Of a DNA stretch of 64,000 bases, positions 18,469 to 27,028 are shown piece by piece; the stretch's first letter is position 1, and each line of letters begins with the position of its first letter. The stretch covers positions 132,804 through 196,803 of the forward strand of contig JBMNCQ010000048.1 of NCBI GenBank assembly GCA_049366715.1, given 5' to 3'. This DNA comes from JBMNCQ01 sp049366715. Lineage in GTDB: Bacteria > Bacillota > Peptococcia > Peptococcales > BICA1-8. A program made the position numbers and the translations under genes. Below the pieces are notes generated by a model that was not told the origin of the DNA, ran no database searches, and worked only from the letters and a program-made list of their open reading frames with translations.

Positions 18469-19332
18469 TTGTTGGAGAATAGTGCTTGGAATGATGTCAT
18501 TACTTTACCCTTGGGGGTCCGCAGCAGAAAACCCCGTACGAAAGGTCTGACGATGCTCATTGACAAAGGCTTGGGCCTCAAAGAAACTAAAGATTTATTA
18601 GAAATAGCGGGTAATTATATCGATTTTCTAAAGTTAGGCTTTGGTACGGCAGCTTTTTATCCCCGCGAGTTGTTAAAGGAAAAAATCCGTTTAGTACAAG
18701 AATTTGCTGTAGAAATTTATTTGGGAGGAACATTTTTAGAAGTAGCCCATATTCAGGGAACGGCAGACCGTTTTTTGGACAGGGCTAAAGAATTAGGTTT
18801 TAATTTTGTGGAAATTTCCGACGGAACGATTAATTTAAAACCCCAGGAAAGGAAAAATTTAATTGAGATGGCCTTAGAACGGGATTTAAAAGTCTTGACG
18901 GAAGTTGGTAAGAAGGATAATAAAATAAAGGTATCCATTGAAAGTCTTACGGAACAGGTTCAAAAAGATTTGGAATCAGGGGCTTATAAAGTTATCATGG
19001 AAGGCCGGGAAAGCGGAAAAAACATCGGCCTTTATGATGATAACGGGAAGCTGATTGAAAATAAATATGAGCAGTTCACCAATAAACTGGTCAATGCCGA
19101 TGATATCATTTGGGAAGCGCCCCTTAAGAATCAGCAATTTGACTTCATTGTAAAAATGGGCAGTGATGTCAATCTGGGGAATATCGCCAGCAATGAAATT
19201 CTGGCCCTGGAAGCATTACGGACAGGGTTACGGGGCGATACCTTAAATTTAGTTGTCTCCTATGAAAGCATCAAGGAACAGGAGATGCATCCCGTACTGA
19301 GAAAATTTGTAGCCGCCTGGACCCTCAGATAG
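18469..19332 (+). CDS. comA: Phosphosulfolactate synthase
   Basis: ComA adds sulfite to phosphoenolpyruvate to give (R)-2-phospho-3-sulfolactate, first step towards coenzyme M in methanogens and sulfolactate in Bacillus spores (YitD). The TIM-barrel product of about 287 residues carries GLTMLIDKGLG, DFLKLGFGTA, YLGGTFLEVA, GFNFVEISDGTI and EVGKK, all recognisable family segments. AGGAAGG at 18454-18460 favours TTG 18469; a GTG at 18451 is a less likely start. It converges with comB, the next enzyme of the path. Confidence 0.9.
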   Translation: MLENSAWNDVITLPLGVRSRKPRTKGLTMLIDKGLGLKETKDLLEIAGNYIDFLKLGFGTAAFYPRELLKEKIRLVQEFAVEIYLGGTFLEVAHIQGTADRFLDRAKELGFNFVEISDGTINLKPQERKNLIEMALERDLKVLTEVGKKDNKIKVSIESLTEQVQKDLESGAYKVIMEGRESGKNIGLYDDNGKLIENKYEQFTNKLVNADDIIWEAPLKNQQFDFIVKMGSDVNLGNIASNEILALEALRTGLRGDTLNLVVSYESIKEQEMHPVLRKFVAAWTLR

Positions 19333-19375
19333 AAAAAAACTCTGCCTCTTTAAAAAAGAGAAGAGCTTTTGGGGC

Positions 19376-20086
19376 CTAAACAACTATATTTTCCTGATAT
19401 TCAGGGATTTTAGCAGTAATATTTTCTAATACGCAGTGTTTAATGTCCTCCATTTGCCCTAAATTTCGGAGGCGCCGGCCGTTGGCGCTGTTTAAAACAA
19501 CTTCCAGAAGTTTTGAGCGGTAATTTTGATAACTTCCTAAGGCAAGATAAGCGTAGTCGTTTAAAACATATTCGTGGAGATTTTCGATATGGCTGATGAT
19601 TTTGCCTGCTGCTAAAGTATCTTCCAAAGAAGGAGTAGCCAGAGTACCTGCACAGATCACGGACACATCCCTTTGACGGCCGGCAAGCCGCCGGGCTAGA
19701 GCCGTACTGTTGGCAAAGGAAGCGACTAAAACTTCAGCGGCCGGAGCCGCTTTTTGGAGGGCCTTACTGCCGTTGGAAGTTGTAAAAATAATGGTTTTGC
19801 CCGCAACTTTAGCTTTGTCGTATTCCCGGGGCGAATTACCAAAATCAAAACCGGCAATTTTTTCTGATTTTCTTTCTCCCCCTAATAAAAATTCAGGGTT
19901 TTTTGCTTTTAGTTCCCAGGCCGGATCTATTTCTGTAAGGGGGATGATCTTTTCCGCTCCGTTGTTTAAAGCGGTAATAATGGTATTGGATGCCCTTAAA
20001 ACATCAATAACTACGGAGATCGTATTTTTTATTTCCGACGGGGCAACACTCTGCCAGGTCGGATAAACATTTAGGTGATAAATCAT
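19376..20086 (-). CDS. comB: 2-phosphosulfolactate phosphatase
   Basis: ComB removes phosphate from 2-phosphosulfolactate to yield 3-sulfolactate. The 236 residues contain VVIDVLRASNTIITAL, LLGGERKSEKIAGFDFGNSP, TIIFTTSNGSKAL and GTLATPSLEDTLAAGKI, all typical of the family including the LGGER and TTSNG phosphate-site segments. On the reverse strand AAAGG is 8 bases before ATG 20086, better than the ATG at 20092. ComA and ComB lie tail to tail 43 bp apart, rather than in one operon. Confidence 0.9.
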   Translation of the reverse strand: MIYHLNVYPTWQSVAPSEIKNTISVVIDVLRASNTIITALNNGAEKIIPLTEIDPAWELKAKNPEFLLGGERKSEKIAGFDFGNSPREYDKAKVAGKTIIFTTSNGSKALQKAAPAAEVLVASFANSTALARRLAGRQRDVSVICAGTLATPSLEDTLAAGKIISHIENLHEYVLNDYAYLALGSYQNYRSKLLEVVLNSANGRRLRNLGQMEDIKHCVLENITAKIPEYQENIVV

Positions 20087-20120
20087 AACCATATCCTTTC
20101 TTTTTTGTTTGATATACCAT

Positions 20121-20159
20121 AAAAGGGCAGCTGAGGACGCAAAATCCTCTCTACCCTTT
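20121..20159 (-). terminator. Terminator of the FAH-family gene
   Basis: Read on the reverse strand, AAAGGGTAGAGAGGA can pair imperfectly with TCCTCAGCTGCCCTTT and is followed by T-rich DNA. Confidence 0.6.
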
Positions 20160-20230
20160 CCTTATTTATATGCTTTTATCCTGATTTCATGCTATTGCTT
20201 GTAAAATCTTAAAAGGCCGGCTGGGAAATC

Positions 20231-21112
20231 TTACCCCAGGGTAACTTTTAAATCTCCTAATTTTTCGATGTTTGTAATTACTTCATCCCCGGCTTTTAAC
20301 CATACCTGCTTCTCTTCGGGATAACCCATAATTACTCCCTGGGGCGTTCCGGTAAAAATGATGTCTCCGGGTTTTAGCGTCATGTACCGGGAGATATAAC
20401 TGATCAATTCTTTGCAGTTGAATATCATATCGGCGGTATTTGAGGATTGTCTTAATTCTCCGTTAACTTTCGTTTCTAAAGAGAGATTGTCGGGATCCCC
20501 GATTTCATCGGCTGTAACCAGATATTTTCCGATGGGAGCAAAACCATCCAGGGCTTTGCCCAGTATCCACTGACTTGTTTTAAATTGCAGGTCCCGGGCA
20601 GATAAATCATTACCTGTACAGTAACCGAATACTTTTGTCAGGGCTTCTTCTTCACTGACATTTTGGGCTGTTTCTCCAATGACAATGACCAGTTCTACTT
20701 CATAATCAATTTTTTGGGCAACAGCGGGGATTTTAATCACATCTCCGTAAGCGGCTAAAGAGTTGTTAAATTTATTAAAGAGCAAAGGAGAAATAGGAAT
20801 CGCCATATGGGATTCAATTGCATGCTGTCTATAATTAAGACCGACACAGATAATTTTCTCCGGTTTCGTTACACAGGGACCATAAAGGATTTTTGTCTCA
20901 TCATAGAAAAGTCCCTGCGGGTCATTTTCCGCCAAGGTGAGTATTTTTTGAATTGTTTTAGCGTGTACGGTCCACTCTTTGATTATTTCCATAATATCCG
21001 TGCAGACAGGAGTATTGAATTTTTCAGCGGCTTTTTGTAAATTGATAATCCCTTGTGCTGTTTGGATGCCGATGCTGCAGCTATTATTTTCTAAAACATT
21101 AACAAATTTCAT
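20231..21112 (-). CDS. Fumarylacetoacetate hydrolase family protein
   Basis: The 293-residue protein is of the FAH/2-hydroxyhepta-2,4-diene-1,7-dioate isomerase or acylpyruvate hydrolase superfamily. The metal ligands are visible as the Glu pair in DYEVELVIVIG and Asp in GNDLSARDLQ; GKALDGFAPIGKYLVT and GDIIFTGTPQGV are further signatures. ACGGAGG precedes the ATG by 8 bases. It has its own terminator, is transcribed towards comB and likely hydrolyses an oxaloacetate- or acylpyruvate-like metabolite; the substrate cannot be given from sequence. Confidence 0.9.
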   Translation of the reverse strand: MKFVNVLENNSCSIGIQTAQGIINLQKAAEKFNTPVCTDIMEIIKEWTVHAKTIQKILTLAENDPQGLFYDETKILYGPCVTKPEKIICVGLNYRQHAIESHMAIPISPLLFNKFNNSLAAYGDVIKIPAVAQKIDYEVELVIVIGETAQNVSEEEALTKVFGYCTGNDLSARDLQFKTSQWILGKALDGFAPIGKYLVTADEIGDPDNLSLETKVNGELRQSSNTADMIFNCKELISYISRYMTLKPGDIIFTGTPQGVIMGYPEEKQVWLKAGDEVITNIEKLGDLKVTLG

Positions 21113-21350
21113 GGTATGACCTCCGTTTTAATTCATTTTTGCTATTAAATTCGATAAATAATCAGTGTCTCCTTTAATATTTAATTAATTTAAGATAATT
21201 TTATTTATTAAATTAGCCGGTTGATTAAGATAAGGCAAAATTTGAGTTGATATGGTATAATTCAGATGTATAATGGCTTGGAATAGTTGAGAAAACAGAG
21301 TGATAACCTTAAAACCGGGTCAAATAATTTGTCTGCTAAAATTTGGCCTT

Positions 21351-21379
21351 TTGACAATCCGGCTAAAACATAGTAATAT
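21351..21379 (+). promoter_or_regulatory. Promoter of tRNA-Arg(CCT)
   Basis: TTGACA at 21351-21356 and TAATAT at 21374-21379, spacer 17 bp, ending 12 bp before the tRNA. Confidence 0.82.
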
Positions 21380-21391
21380 ATAGTTTAGTAT

Positions 21392-21468
21392 GCGCCCGTA
21401 GCTCAGGAGGACAGAGCAACGGTTTCCTAAACCGTGTGCCAGGGGTTCGAGTCCCTTCGGGCGCGCCA
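21392..21468 (+). tRNA. tRNA-Arg(CCU)
   Basis: The 77-nt cloverleaf has acceptor GCGCCCG/CGGGCGC, anticodon loop TTCCTAA with anticodon CCT, T-arm GGTTCGAGTCC and encoded CCA. It reads AGG. Confidence 0.97.
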
Positions 21469-21548
21469 TTTTGTCTTTTAACTGGGGACATTCTACTGCT
21501 AAGAGGTGTGTCTCCTATTCTATTTTGAAAGGTGTGTAACCTTTCCTG

Positions 21549-22007
21549 ATGTGCCACCAATTTTATATGCAAAAGGCATTAGAAGAAGCCCGCAAGGCTT
21601 TTCAAGAAGGAGAAGTGCCTATTGGTGCCGTAATCGTCCAAAACGGGGAAATCGTAGGCCGGGGGCATAATCAACGGGAAACTTTCCATGACCCTACTGC
21701 CCACGCAGAAATATTAGCTTTAAGGGATGCCGGCAAAAATACCGGCAGCTGGCGTTTGTCCGGAGCATTATTATATGTAACCATAGAGCCCTGTCCTATG
21801 TGTGCGGGAGCGTTGATCAACAGCCGTATAGCTGCTGTAATATATGGTGCCGAGGAGCCGAAATTCGGTTCTGCCGGCAGTAAGCTTAACTTACTGCAGT
21901 TTCCCGGCTTTAACCACCAGGTTAAAATAATCGGTCCTATATTGGAAGAAGAATGCAAGGCATTGATGCAGAAATTCTTTCAGCAGTTACGCAATAAAAG
22001 AAATTAG
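21549..22007 (+). CDS. tadA: tRNA-specific adenosine deaminase
   Basis: TadA deaminates A34 of tRNA-Arg(ACG) to inosine so that it reads CGU, CGC and CGA. The 152-residue cytidine-deaminase-fold protein has the zinc site His52 with catalytic Glu54 (TAHAEILAL) and Cys82/Cys85 in PCPMCAGAL. The tRNA-Arg(ACG) substrate is encoded at 14083. The ribosome site is weak; ATG 21549 is supported by the YMQKALEEA segment matching the usual N terminus, with ATG 21567 as an alternative. It lies between two tRNA genes and may be cotranscribed with both. Confidence 0.95.
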   Translation: MCHQFYMQKALEEARKAFQEGEVPIGAVIVQNGEIVGRGHNQRETFHDPTAHAEILALRDAGKNTGSWRLSGALLYVTIEPCPMCAGALINSRIAAVIYGAEEPKFGSAGSKLNLLQFPGFNHQVKIIGPILEEECKALMQKFFQQLRNKRN

Positions 22008-22031
22008 CAGTTGGTATGAGTAACTAAATGA

Positions 22032-22121
22032 GGAGAGATGGCCGAGTCCGGTTTAAGGCGCACGACTCGAAATCGTGTGAGGGTAACACCTCCGTGGGTT
22101 CGAATCCCACTCTCTCCGCCA
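22032..22121 (+). tRNA. tRNA-Ser(CGA)
   Basis: The 90-nt type II tRNA has acceptor GGAGAGA/TCTCTCC, anticodon CGA in loop CTCGAAA, a long variable arm and GCCA end. It reads UCG. Confidence 0.97.
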
Positions 22122-22129
22122 GTCTACAA

Positions 22130-22168
22130 AGCTGTCAGTTCATAGGATTATGAACTGACAGCTTTTTA
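22130..22168 (+). terminator. Terminator after tRNA-Ser(CGA)
   Basis: A perfect 15-bp stem (AGCTGTCAGTTCATA and complement) with loop GGAT is followed by TTTTT. Confidence 0.95.
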
Positions 22169-22320
22169 TTTTATTTGGTTGAGGCAATTGTCAGTTTTAA
22201 CTGAGCGCGCGAAGCCTTATCGATTCATGTCATAGCCATTAGCCGGCATCAATTTAGAGTTAAACTTAAGATGGAGAATGTATTTTTGCCCTGTATGAGC
22301 GATAATTTGGCGGGTAAAAG

Positions 22321-22740
22321 TCTGCTACAGGCGTAGTAGATGGTATTGTTTTAGGACAATTGTTTGAGGTGTTATTCATTGCAATCGTAAATGTTTATGA
22401 TAATGAAACTAAAATGGAATCGAGAGTAATGAGATATTAACGCAAGAATTATCCTTTCATATTGGTTACCGGCCGGAGGTATTCCCATCTGCCGGGTATA
22501 CAAAGCGTAAGGGGGGAGATAATAATAAATAACATGACATTATTTGCTGCTTAGCGACCTTGACAGGGTATAGGCTGCCAAGCGGGACGGCTGCCGCTTA
22601 TTCTTTTTGGTTATGCCGGAATTGCCGGAAGCAGTGCACTTTCAGCAGGGTTGCTTCTGATAAGTGCTCCTGCGGGTTTGTTTTTCCGGCGGATATTTTT
22701 CTTCTTTTGGGACGGAAAACATATTAAGCTCTTCCCCTAA
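22321..22740 (+). pseudogene. Degraded coding remnants, possibly of membrane protein genes
   Basis: Between the tRNA terminator and the azoreductase there is no intact gene, but two short open stretches look like former coding DNA. One (about 22329-22440) reads GVVDGIVLGQLFEVLFIAIV then YDNETKMESRVMRY and a stop. The other (22564-22740) reads LILFGYAGIAGSSALSAGLL, LISAPAGLFF and ends at TAA. Both are hydrophobic and lack start codons and ribosome sites. Their parent family is not clear to me. The rest of 22169-22810 shows nothing I can name. Confidence 0.4.
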
Positions 22741-22846
22741 TATGCACTGGATTTAAAAATAATTTTTTAATCTTTTGGAATTTCGCCAAATAAGTTAAGA
22801 TTAATCTAAAATGCCAAGTTTATTAAGAGTACAAGGAGGAATTTTT

Positions 22847-23458
22847 ATGGCTACATTGCTGTATATCAAGGCAAACCCCAAAACAGATCAAGATTCGAGA
22901 ACATTTTGCATATCCGAAAAATTTATTGATTCCTACCGCAGAAAAAATCCCCGCGATCAAATCATTATCCGTGACTTATATGCAGAAAACGTTCAGCCGC
23001 TTACAACCGAACAACTTCAGGAAAGATTTAGCCCGAAGGATGAGGATAGTATCCGGAAGCATCCGGTATACAAATATGCATTGGAGTTTAAAAACGCAGA
23101 CAAAATTGTTGTTGCAGCACCCATGTGGAATTTAGGATATCCGGCCATTCTCAAATGCTATCTCGATTATATTATGGCGGTGGGAATAACTTTTAAATAT
23201 ACGGAAGACGGGCCTGTCGGGCTATGTCAGGGGGAGAAAAAAGCTGTTCATATTGTAACCAGGGGCGGAGTATATTCAGAAGGACCTGCTGCCGCTTATG
23301 AGATGGGTGATAGATATTTAAGAGTAGTCTTTGGTTTTTTGGGAATCTATGATTTTACAACAATTGCTGCGGAGAATCTGGATGTAGTTGGTGCGGATGT
23401 CGAAGGGATAATGGCTAAAGCGTTGAAGGATGCGGAAAATATAGCCAATAATTTCTAA
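22847..23458 (+). CDS. FMN-dependent NADH-azoreductase-like flavoprotein
   Basis: The 203-residue flavodoxin-like fold protein resembles AzoR, which reduces quinones and azo compounds with NADH. It begins MATLLYIKANPK, then has the phosphate loop DSRTFCISEKF, the FMN loop APMWNLGYPAILKCYLDYI and TRGGVYSEGP over the flavin. ATG 22847 is preceded by AAGGAGGA; an ATG at 22811 has no ribosome site. It lies alone between coding remnants and a broken acetyltransferase gene, consistent with an accessory region. Confidence 0.87.
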   Translation: MATLLYIKANPKTDQDSRTFCISEKFIDSYRRKNPRDQIIIRDLYAENVQPLTTEQLQERFSPKDEDSIRKHPVYKYALEFKNADKIVVAAPMWNLGYPAILKCYLDYIMAVGITFKYTEDGPVGLCQGEKKAVHIVTRGGVYSEGPAAAYEMGDRYLRVVFGFLGIYDFTTIAAENLDVVGADVEGIMAKALKDAENIANNF

Positions 23459-23469
23459 ATTTCATACTG

Positions 23470-23850
23470 AACACGGTAAATTTATTTGACGGCGGCACAT
23501 CGCTGATTTTGCCTGAAAGTGTGGAGGAAACCTTTGGAATGTTTCCTCCTTTTTATACGGACTGCGGCCGGAACATCCGTGGGGGCCAGAATGTCTTATC
23601 AATTCAGGCTGCTGTTTTCAGGACCAGGGCGGCATTACAATTGATGACGGTGTTTTCATCGGGCCCAATGTCGTATCGGTTACCCTTAATCGCGATTTGG
23701 ATCCGGAAAACGCCGCGCGCTGCATCCTGTAAAAACGTTTGGATTAGGTCAAATGCCACCGTTATTCCCGGTGTGACCGTCGGTGAGGTGCTGCCGTTAA
23801 TTCGTCAGGGTTTATGGTTGTGCCGTTTCCCATCTTTGGCAGCATTTTAA
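23470..23850 (+). pseudogene. Maltose/galactoside O-acetyltransferase pseudogene
   Basis: Read across frames, the stretch encodes recognisable left-handed beta-helix acetyltransferase sequence: LPESVEETFGMFPPFYTDCG and GRNIRGGQNV in one frame, then CCFQDQGGITIDDGVFIGPN and LNRDLDPENAARC in another, then KNVWIRSNATVIPGVTVGEV back in the first. At least two frameshifts and an in-frame stop separate these pieces, the N-terminal part is missing, and the C-terminal end is cut off at about 23800-23850, where reverse-strand remnant DNA begins. Confidence 0.82.
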
Positions 23851-23981
23851 CCGTTATGGTGTATTTTCCCGGCGAGACCTCCTTCATTTGCTCAGCTCAT
23901 TCTATAAATTCAGGACTGGCTTTTATCGTCTGTGACGGTTCAATTATTATCGTGTTATTATCAGAATTGATATCATAATCA
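23800..23981 (-). pseudogene. Out-of-frame remnant downstream of the secreted protein
   Basis: On the reverse strand, right after the end of the 25544 gene and in a shifted frame, the DNA reads DYDINSDNNTIIIEPSQTIK then ASPEFIE, a stop, and then AEQMKEVSPGKYTITVKMLP and KMGNGTTINPDEL. This looks like protein-coding DNA interrupted by a frameshift and a nonsense codon. It may be the lost C-terminal part of the neighbour or a separate gene remnant. Confidence 0.55.
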
Positions 23982-25544
23982 AAACACCCCCCCGGTCCCT
24001 TCTTCTTGCGTATTTCCAGATAATTTCGACGGCCAAAGGGGACTGCTTTTAAGGATTTCCTCCACTTCCTCAAAACCTGTTTGAAATGCATAGTTGTAGC
24101 GGGCCGGGAGTGCAAAGACATATCGGGAATTGCTGCCCAGTTTACCCGGGCCGATGGGTGCCGCACTGACAAAAAATTCTCCCTTTTGCAGGGCCTTCCA
24201 CTGCTCAAGGGTAAAAACCATAATAGGAATATCCTGGCGCGGGAGCTTTTCGGTCCACCCCGGGTGCCGCAGCAAAAGCTGCGGGCCGGTTTCAATAATT
24301 TCTCCGCCTTTTGCTCCCTGCCATTGTTCTTGGACGGCCGTATACCCTTGCCAGGTTTCCGGCAGGTAGAAACAAAAGCCATATGGGGTATTTTTATAAA
24401 CGACGGGACCGGGTTGTGCATATGCGCCGGCAGTCAGGTTGGTGATAAGCCAGCGGTTGATTATCTGCTGCACTGTAATTTCCACCGGGCGTTTCGCGGC
24501 AGTTCCGCCCTTTGCTATCTCCGTGCTAGTGACTTCAATGATCTCTCCATGAATTATGTATTGGTTCGTATCATACATTTCTGTTCTCAGGATATCGATG
24601 CGGTCAGGCCAGGGGCTGGAAACCAGGCGCCCAGGTGCGCTTTGGGGGTCAGCCTGCCATTTTTGCAGCAACTCAGGAGTTATGTAGTCACTGTAATTTT
24701 TTGCAATGCTTGCAGCCGTCACATCCTGCGGGGCTGATAAGGAGACCGCCCGGAGGGTTTTTCCAAAGGCTTCCACCAGTGCCTGCACATCCTGTTCGCC
24801 TTGTATAAGTTCGTTCTTTGGGGCGGGCAAAGATTCGATGTTGAAGCGGAGCACTGTTAAGATATCCGTGTTCTGCAGTCCGCCTTCCTGCATACACAGC
24901 ACGGAGATGATAAGTTCCTCTCCATTTATATTTCTTTCATAAAACCGTTTCATGCCGAGGACATCTATAAGTTTCCAATCGTTATTAAGGAGCAGATTGC
25001 CGTAATCCTGCATGATTTCGTCAGGAGTTTTGCCGGTTAGGTAAATAATATTTTCATATGTTTTTGCATTTTGTGGTATCGGAATCTCGTTATAAAACAG
25101 TTTATTTATTGTCTGATATGAATCGTCGTTGTTGGATAGGTTTAACATAATTCCGAGATTTTCCGCGTTTAATTCAAGGGAAAAGTCTGCGGGTTCACAG
25201 CGCAGCATTACCGACATAGGCGCAGCACCCGGACTTGTGGAGCTTGCCGTCAGAAAAAATTTCGGCGCATCCTCAATTGGAAAGCTGATAATATATAAGC
25301 CCGAGCCGATTTCCTTGTAATAGAAAGAGTCATAAATCTCTGAGTAGCTGAGGTTTCCTGCCGTAAACTCCTTGATCGCTTCCCAGGTAAGGAGCTGCTT
25401 TTCCTGTGACGTGTCCTGCTGTGCCGATGACGCACTGATTGGTATTATCGGAAAAACGCCCGTTAATACAGCCGTGCAGTATAAAACTGCTATTAAACTG
25501 ATGGAGAAAACAATAAGTTTGGAGGAACGTTTTAAATTAATCAT
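23979..25544 (-). CDS. Secreted or membrane-anchored protein of the BlaIR locus, possibly frameshifted at its end
   Basis: The 521 residues start with a basic segment and a hydrophobic helix (about 9-33), a signal peptide or anchor; the remainder is predicted extracellular. I recognise no enzyme family. Segments such as TPYGFCFYLPETWQGYTAVQ and GGEIIETGPQLLLRHPG resemble conserved C-terminal domains attached to some BlaR1-type proteins. The gene follows the lipoprotein and blaR1 genes on the same strand. Its end lies in a run of seven G (23987-23993), after which coding-like sequence continues in another frame. Confidence 0.68.
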   Translation of the reverse strand: MINLKRSSKLIVFSISLIAVLYCTAVLTGVFPIIPISASSAQQDTSQEKQLLTWEAIKEFTAGNLSYSEIYDSFYYKEIGSGLYIISFPIEDAPKFFLTASSTSPGAAPMSVMLRCEPADFSLELNAENLGIMLNLSNNDDSYQTINKLFYNEIPIPQNAKTYENIIYLTGKTPDEIMQDYGNLLLNNDWKLIDVLGMKRFYERNINGEELIISVLCMQEGGLQNTDILTVLRFNIESLPAPKNELIQGEQDVQALVEAFGKTLRAVSLSAPQDVTAASIAKNYSDYITPELLQKWQADPQSAPGRLVSSPWPDRIDILRTEMYDTNQYIIHGEIIEVTSTEIAKGGTAAKRPVEITVQQIINRWLITNLTAGAYAQPGPVVYKNTPYGFCFYLPETWQGYTAVQEQWQGAKGGEIIETGPQLLLRHPGWTEKLPRQDIPIMVFTLEQWKALQKGEFFVSAAPIGPGKLGSNSRYVFALPARYNYAFQTGFEEVEEILKSSPLWPSKLSGNTQEEGTGGVF

Positions 25545-25693
25545 AAAGGCATATATCCTCTCGCTTAATTTTTTTTATTTTTTATTAGACGTAAAAAACA
25601 CCTTAAGGGTTCTGTATAAAGCAAAATTATTACAATTTTTTAACTCACGATATGCCTTCATCATTAAAATTATTTCCTAAAATGACCGCTGCC

Positions 25694-26950
25694 TCACTGT
25701 GCCTTGGCTTCAGACATTACCATTTCCTCTATCTCTATTTTAACTTTATGCCAGCTTTTTCCCGAATCCGTTGTTTTAAACAGGCCTGTTTCGTCAAGTA
25801 TCCAGCCGTTATTCTTATCAACAAACTGTATATCTAGAATCTTTTTCAGGGATAAAGCAGATAAAGCGTCATTTAAAGATGTCCAGGTTGTCCCGCCATC
25901 CGCTGTTTTCATAAATTCCTTGCCGTCGGCAATAAGCCATCCGTTATTTTGATCCGCAAAGCTGTATTTAAGACTGCCTATATCTGTATGCGCTATTTTC
26001 TCATCTTTCTTTGTCCAGGATTTACCACCGTTACCGGTATGATAGAATAAACTGTAAATCTCTCCATTAATAGTAGCGTATCGTACCCGTATTAAACCAT
26101 CCTTCCCGTTAAAGAAGACGGGAGGGTCAACGCTTATGCTGGTATTATCACCTGCATTCATGCTGTCTTCCTGGTAAGGAAATTCGCCATCTACCCAGGT
26201 GGAGCCTCCGTCTGTAGTTTGCTCAAGGACCGGCAGCCCCATATTTGTAGTACCGGTCAGCCAGCCGGTTTGCACATCTGTAAAATAGAATCCGCTGATC
26301 AATCCACTTAAAGGAATGGAAGAATGTGCATTCATATTTACGCTGTGGATTTTATCCCATGTTTTACCCCCGTCTTTTGTTGCGTAGAGACCGAATGGAT
26401 GCTGTCCTAAGCTCCGGCTCTGAGTAAGCGTCATCCAGCCCTTATCTTTATTTACAAAAAATAAATTCGTCCCCATATTAGTCTGTGGCAGCTCAAATTT
26501 ATCCCAATGTGCCCCTTTGTCCGGTGTCCTGAAAATAATCGTCTGCCTTACGTATTTGGTCTGGGTTTTCTGGTATGGCATGACCCAGGCGCAATTTTCA
26601 TCGAGAAAAAAGTATGCCTGAATAGGATATTGCGCTTTCAAAGCTTTTATATCCACAGGCGTTATATCTATCCAGTCGGCTCCGCCATTTTCCGTTTTAA
26701 AGACGGCTTGCGAACTTTCCGCCCAGCCATCTTGCCGATTTATCATTTTAATACTCAAGAAATTATCCGTTTCCTCCGAATCATTGCTACTGGAGCCACT
26801 ATTTACCGCCGGTTCGCCAGAACCGACAGTATCGGGCGATGCTTCATAGGGCACGTCTTTCTGCTGTCTGCTGTTCAGGCAGCCGCTCAGGGAAAGGGAA
26901 AGGCATGCGATCAATAGTATTTTAAACAGGAATTTATATTTAATGTTCAT
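25694..26950 (-). CDS. Lipoprotein with YCF48/BNR-like beta-propeller repeats
   Basis: The 418-residue protein has a lipoprotein signal peptide ending in LSGC (Cys24), a Ser/Glu-rich linker, then repeats of the type F-x-D-x-x-x-GW...TxDGGxTW (for example ATKDGGKTWDKI, QTTDGGSTWVDG, HTGNGGKSWTKK, KTADGGTTWTSL, KTTDSGKSWHKV), which form propeller blades related to the photosystem II assembly factor YCF48/HCF136. It should sit on the outer face of the membrane. It lies 78 bp after blaR1 and probably belongs to the same transcription unit; its role there is unknown. Confidence 0.85.
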   Translation of the reverse strand: MNIKYKFLFKILLIACLSLSLSGCLNSRQQKDVPYEASPDTVGSGEPAVNSGSSSNDSEETDNFLSIKMINRQDGWAESSQAVFKTENGGADWIDITPVDIKALKAQYPIQAYFFLDENCAWVMPYQKTQTKYVRQTIIFRTPDKGAHWDKFELPQTNMGTNLFFVNKDKGWMTLTQSRSLGQHPFGLYATKDGGKTWDKIHSVNMNAHSSIPLSGLISGFYFTDVQTGWLTGTTNMGLPVLEQTTDGGSTWVDGEFPYQEDSMNAGDNTSISVDPPVFFNGKDGLIRVRYATINGEIYSLFYHTGNGGKSWTKKDEKIAHTDIGSLKYSFADQNNGWLIADGKEFMKTADGGTTWTSLNDALSALSLKKILDIQFVDKNNGWILDETGLFKTTDSGKSWHKVKIEIEEMVMSEAKAQ

Positions 26951-27028
26951 TATTTATCAACTCTTTTCATTTGACCTGTAATAAATAGCCTGTTGTGGTA
27001 AGGATATCGTTTTCGGAGGTTTTCCCCA

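Noticed and set aside
21363..21572. Reverse open frame with REGTRTPGTRFRKPL-like sequence
   Set aside because: This is the common false translation of a tRNA gene, here tRNA-Arg(CCT).
24081..24737. Long forward open frame opposite the secreted protein gene
   Set aside because: It is a shadow in the opposite strand of the 521-residue gene, which has a signal peptide and lies in line with its operon.
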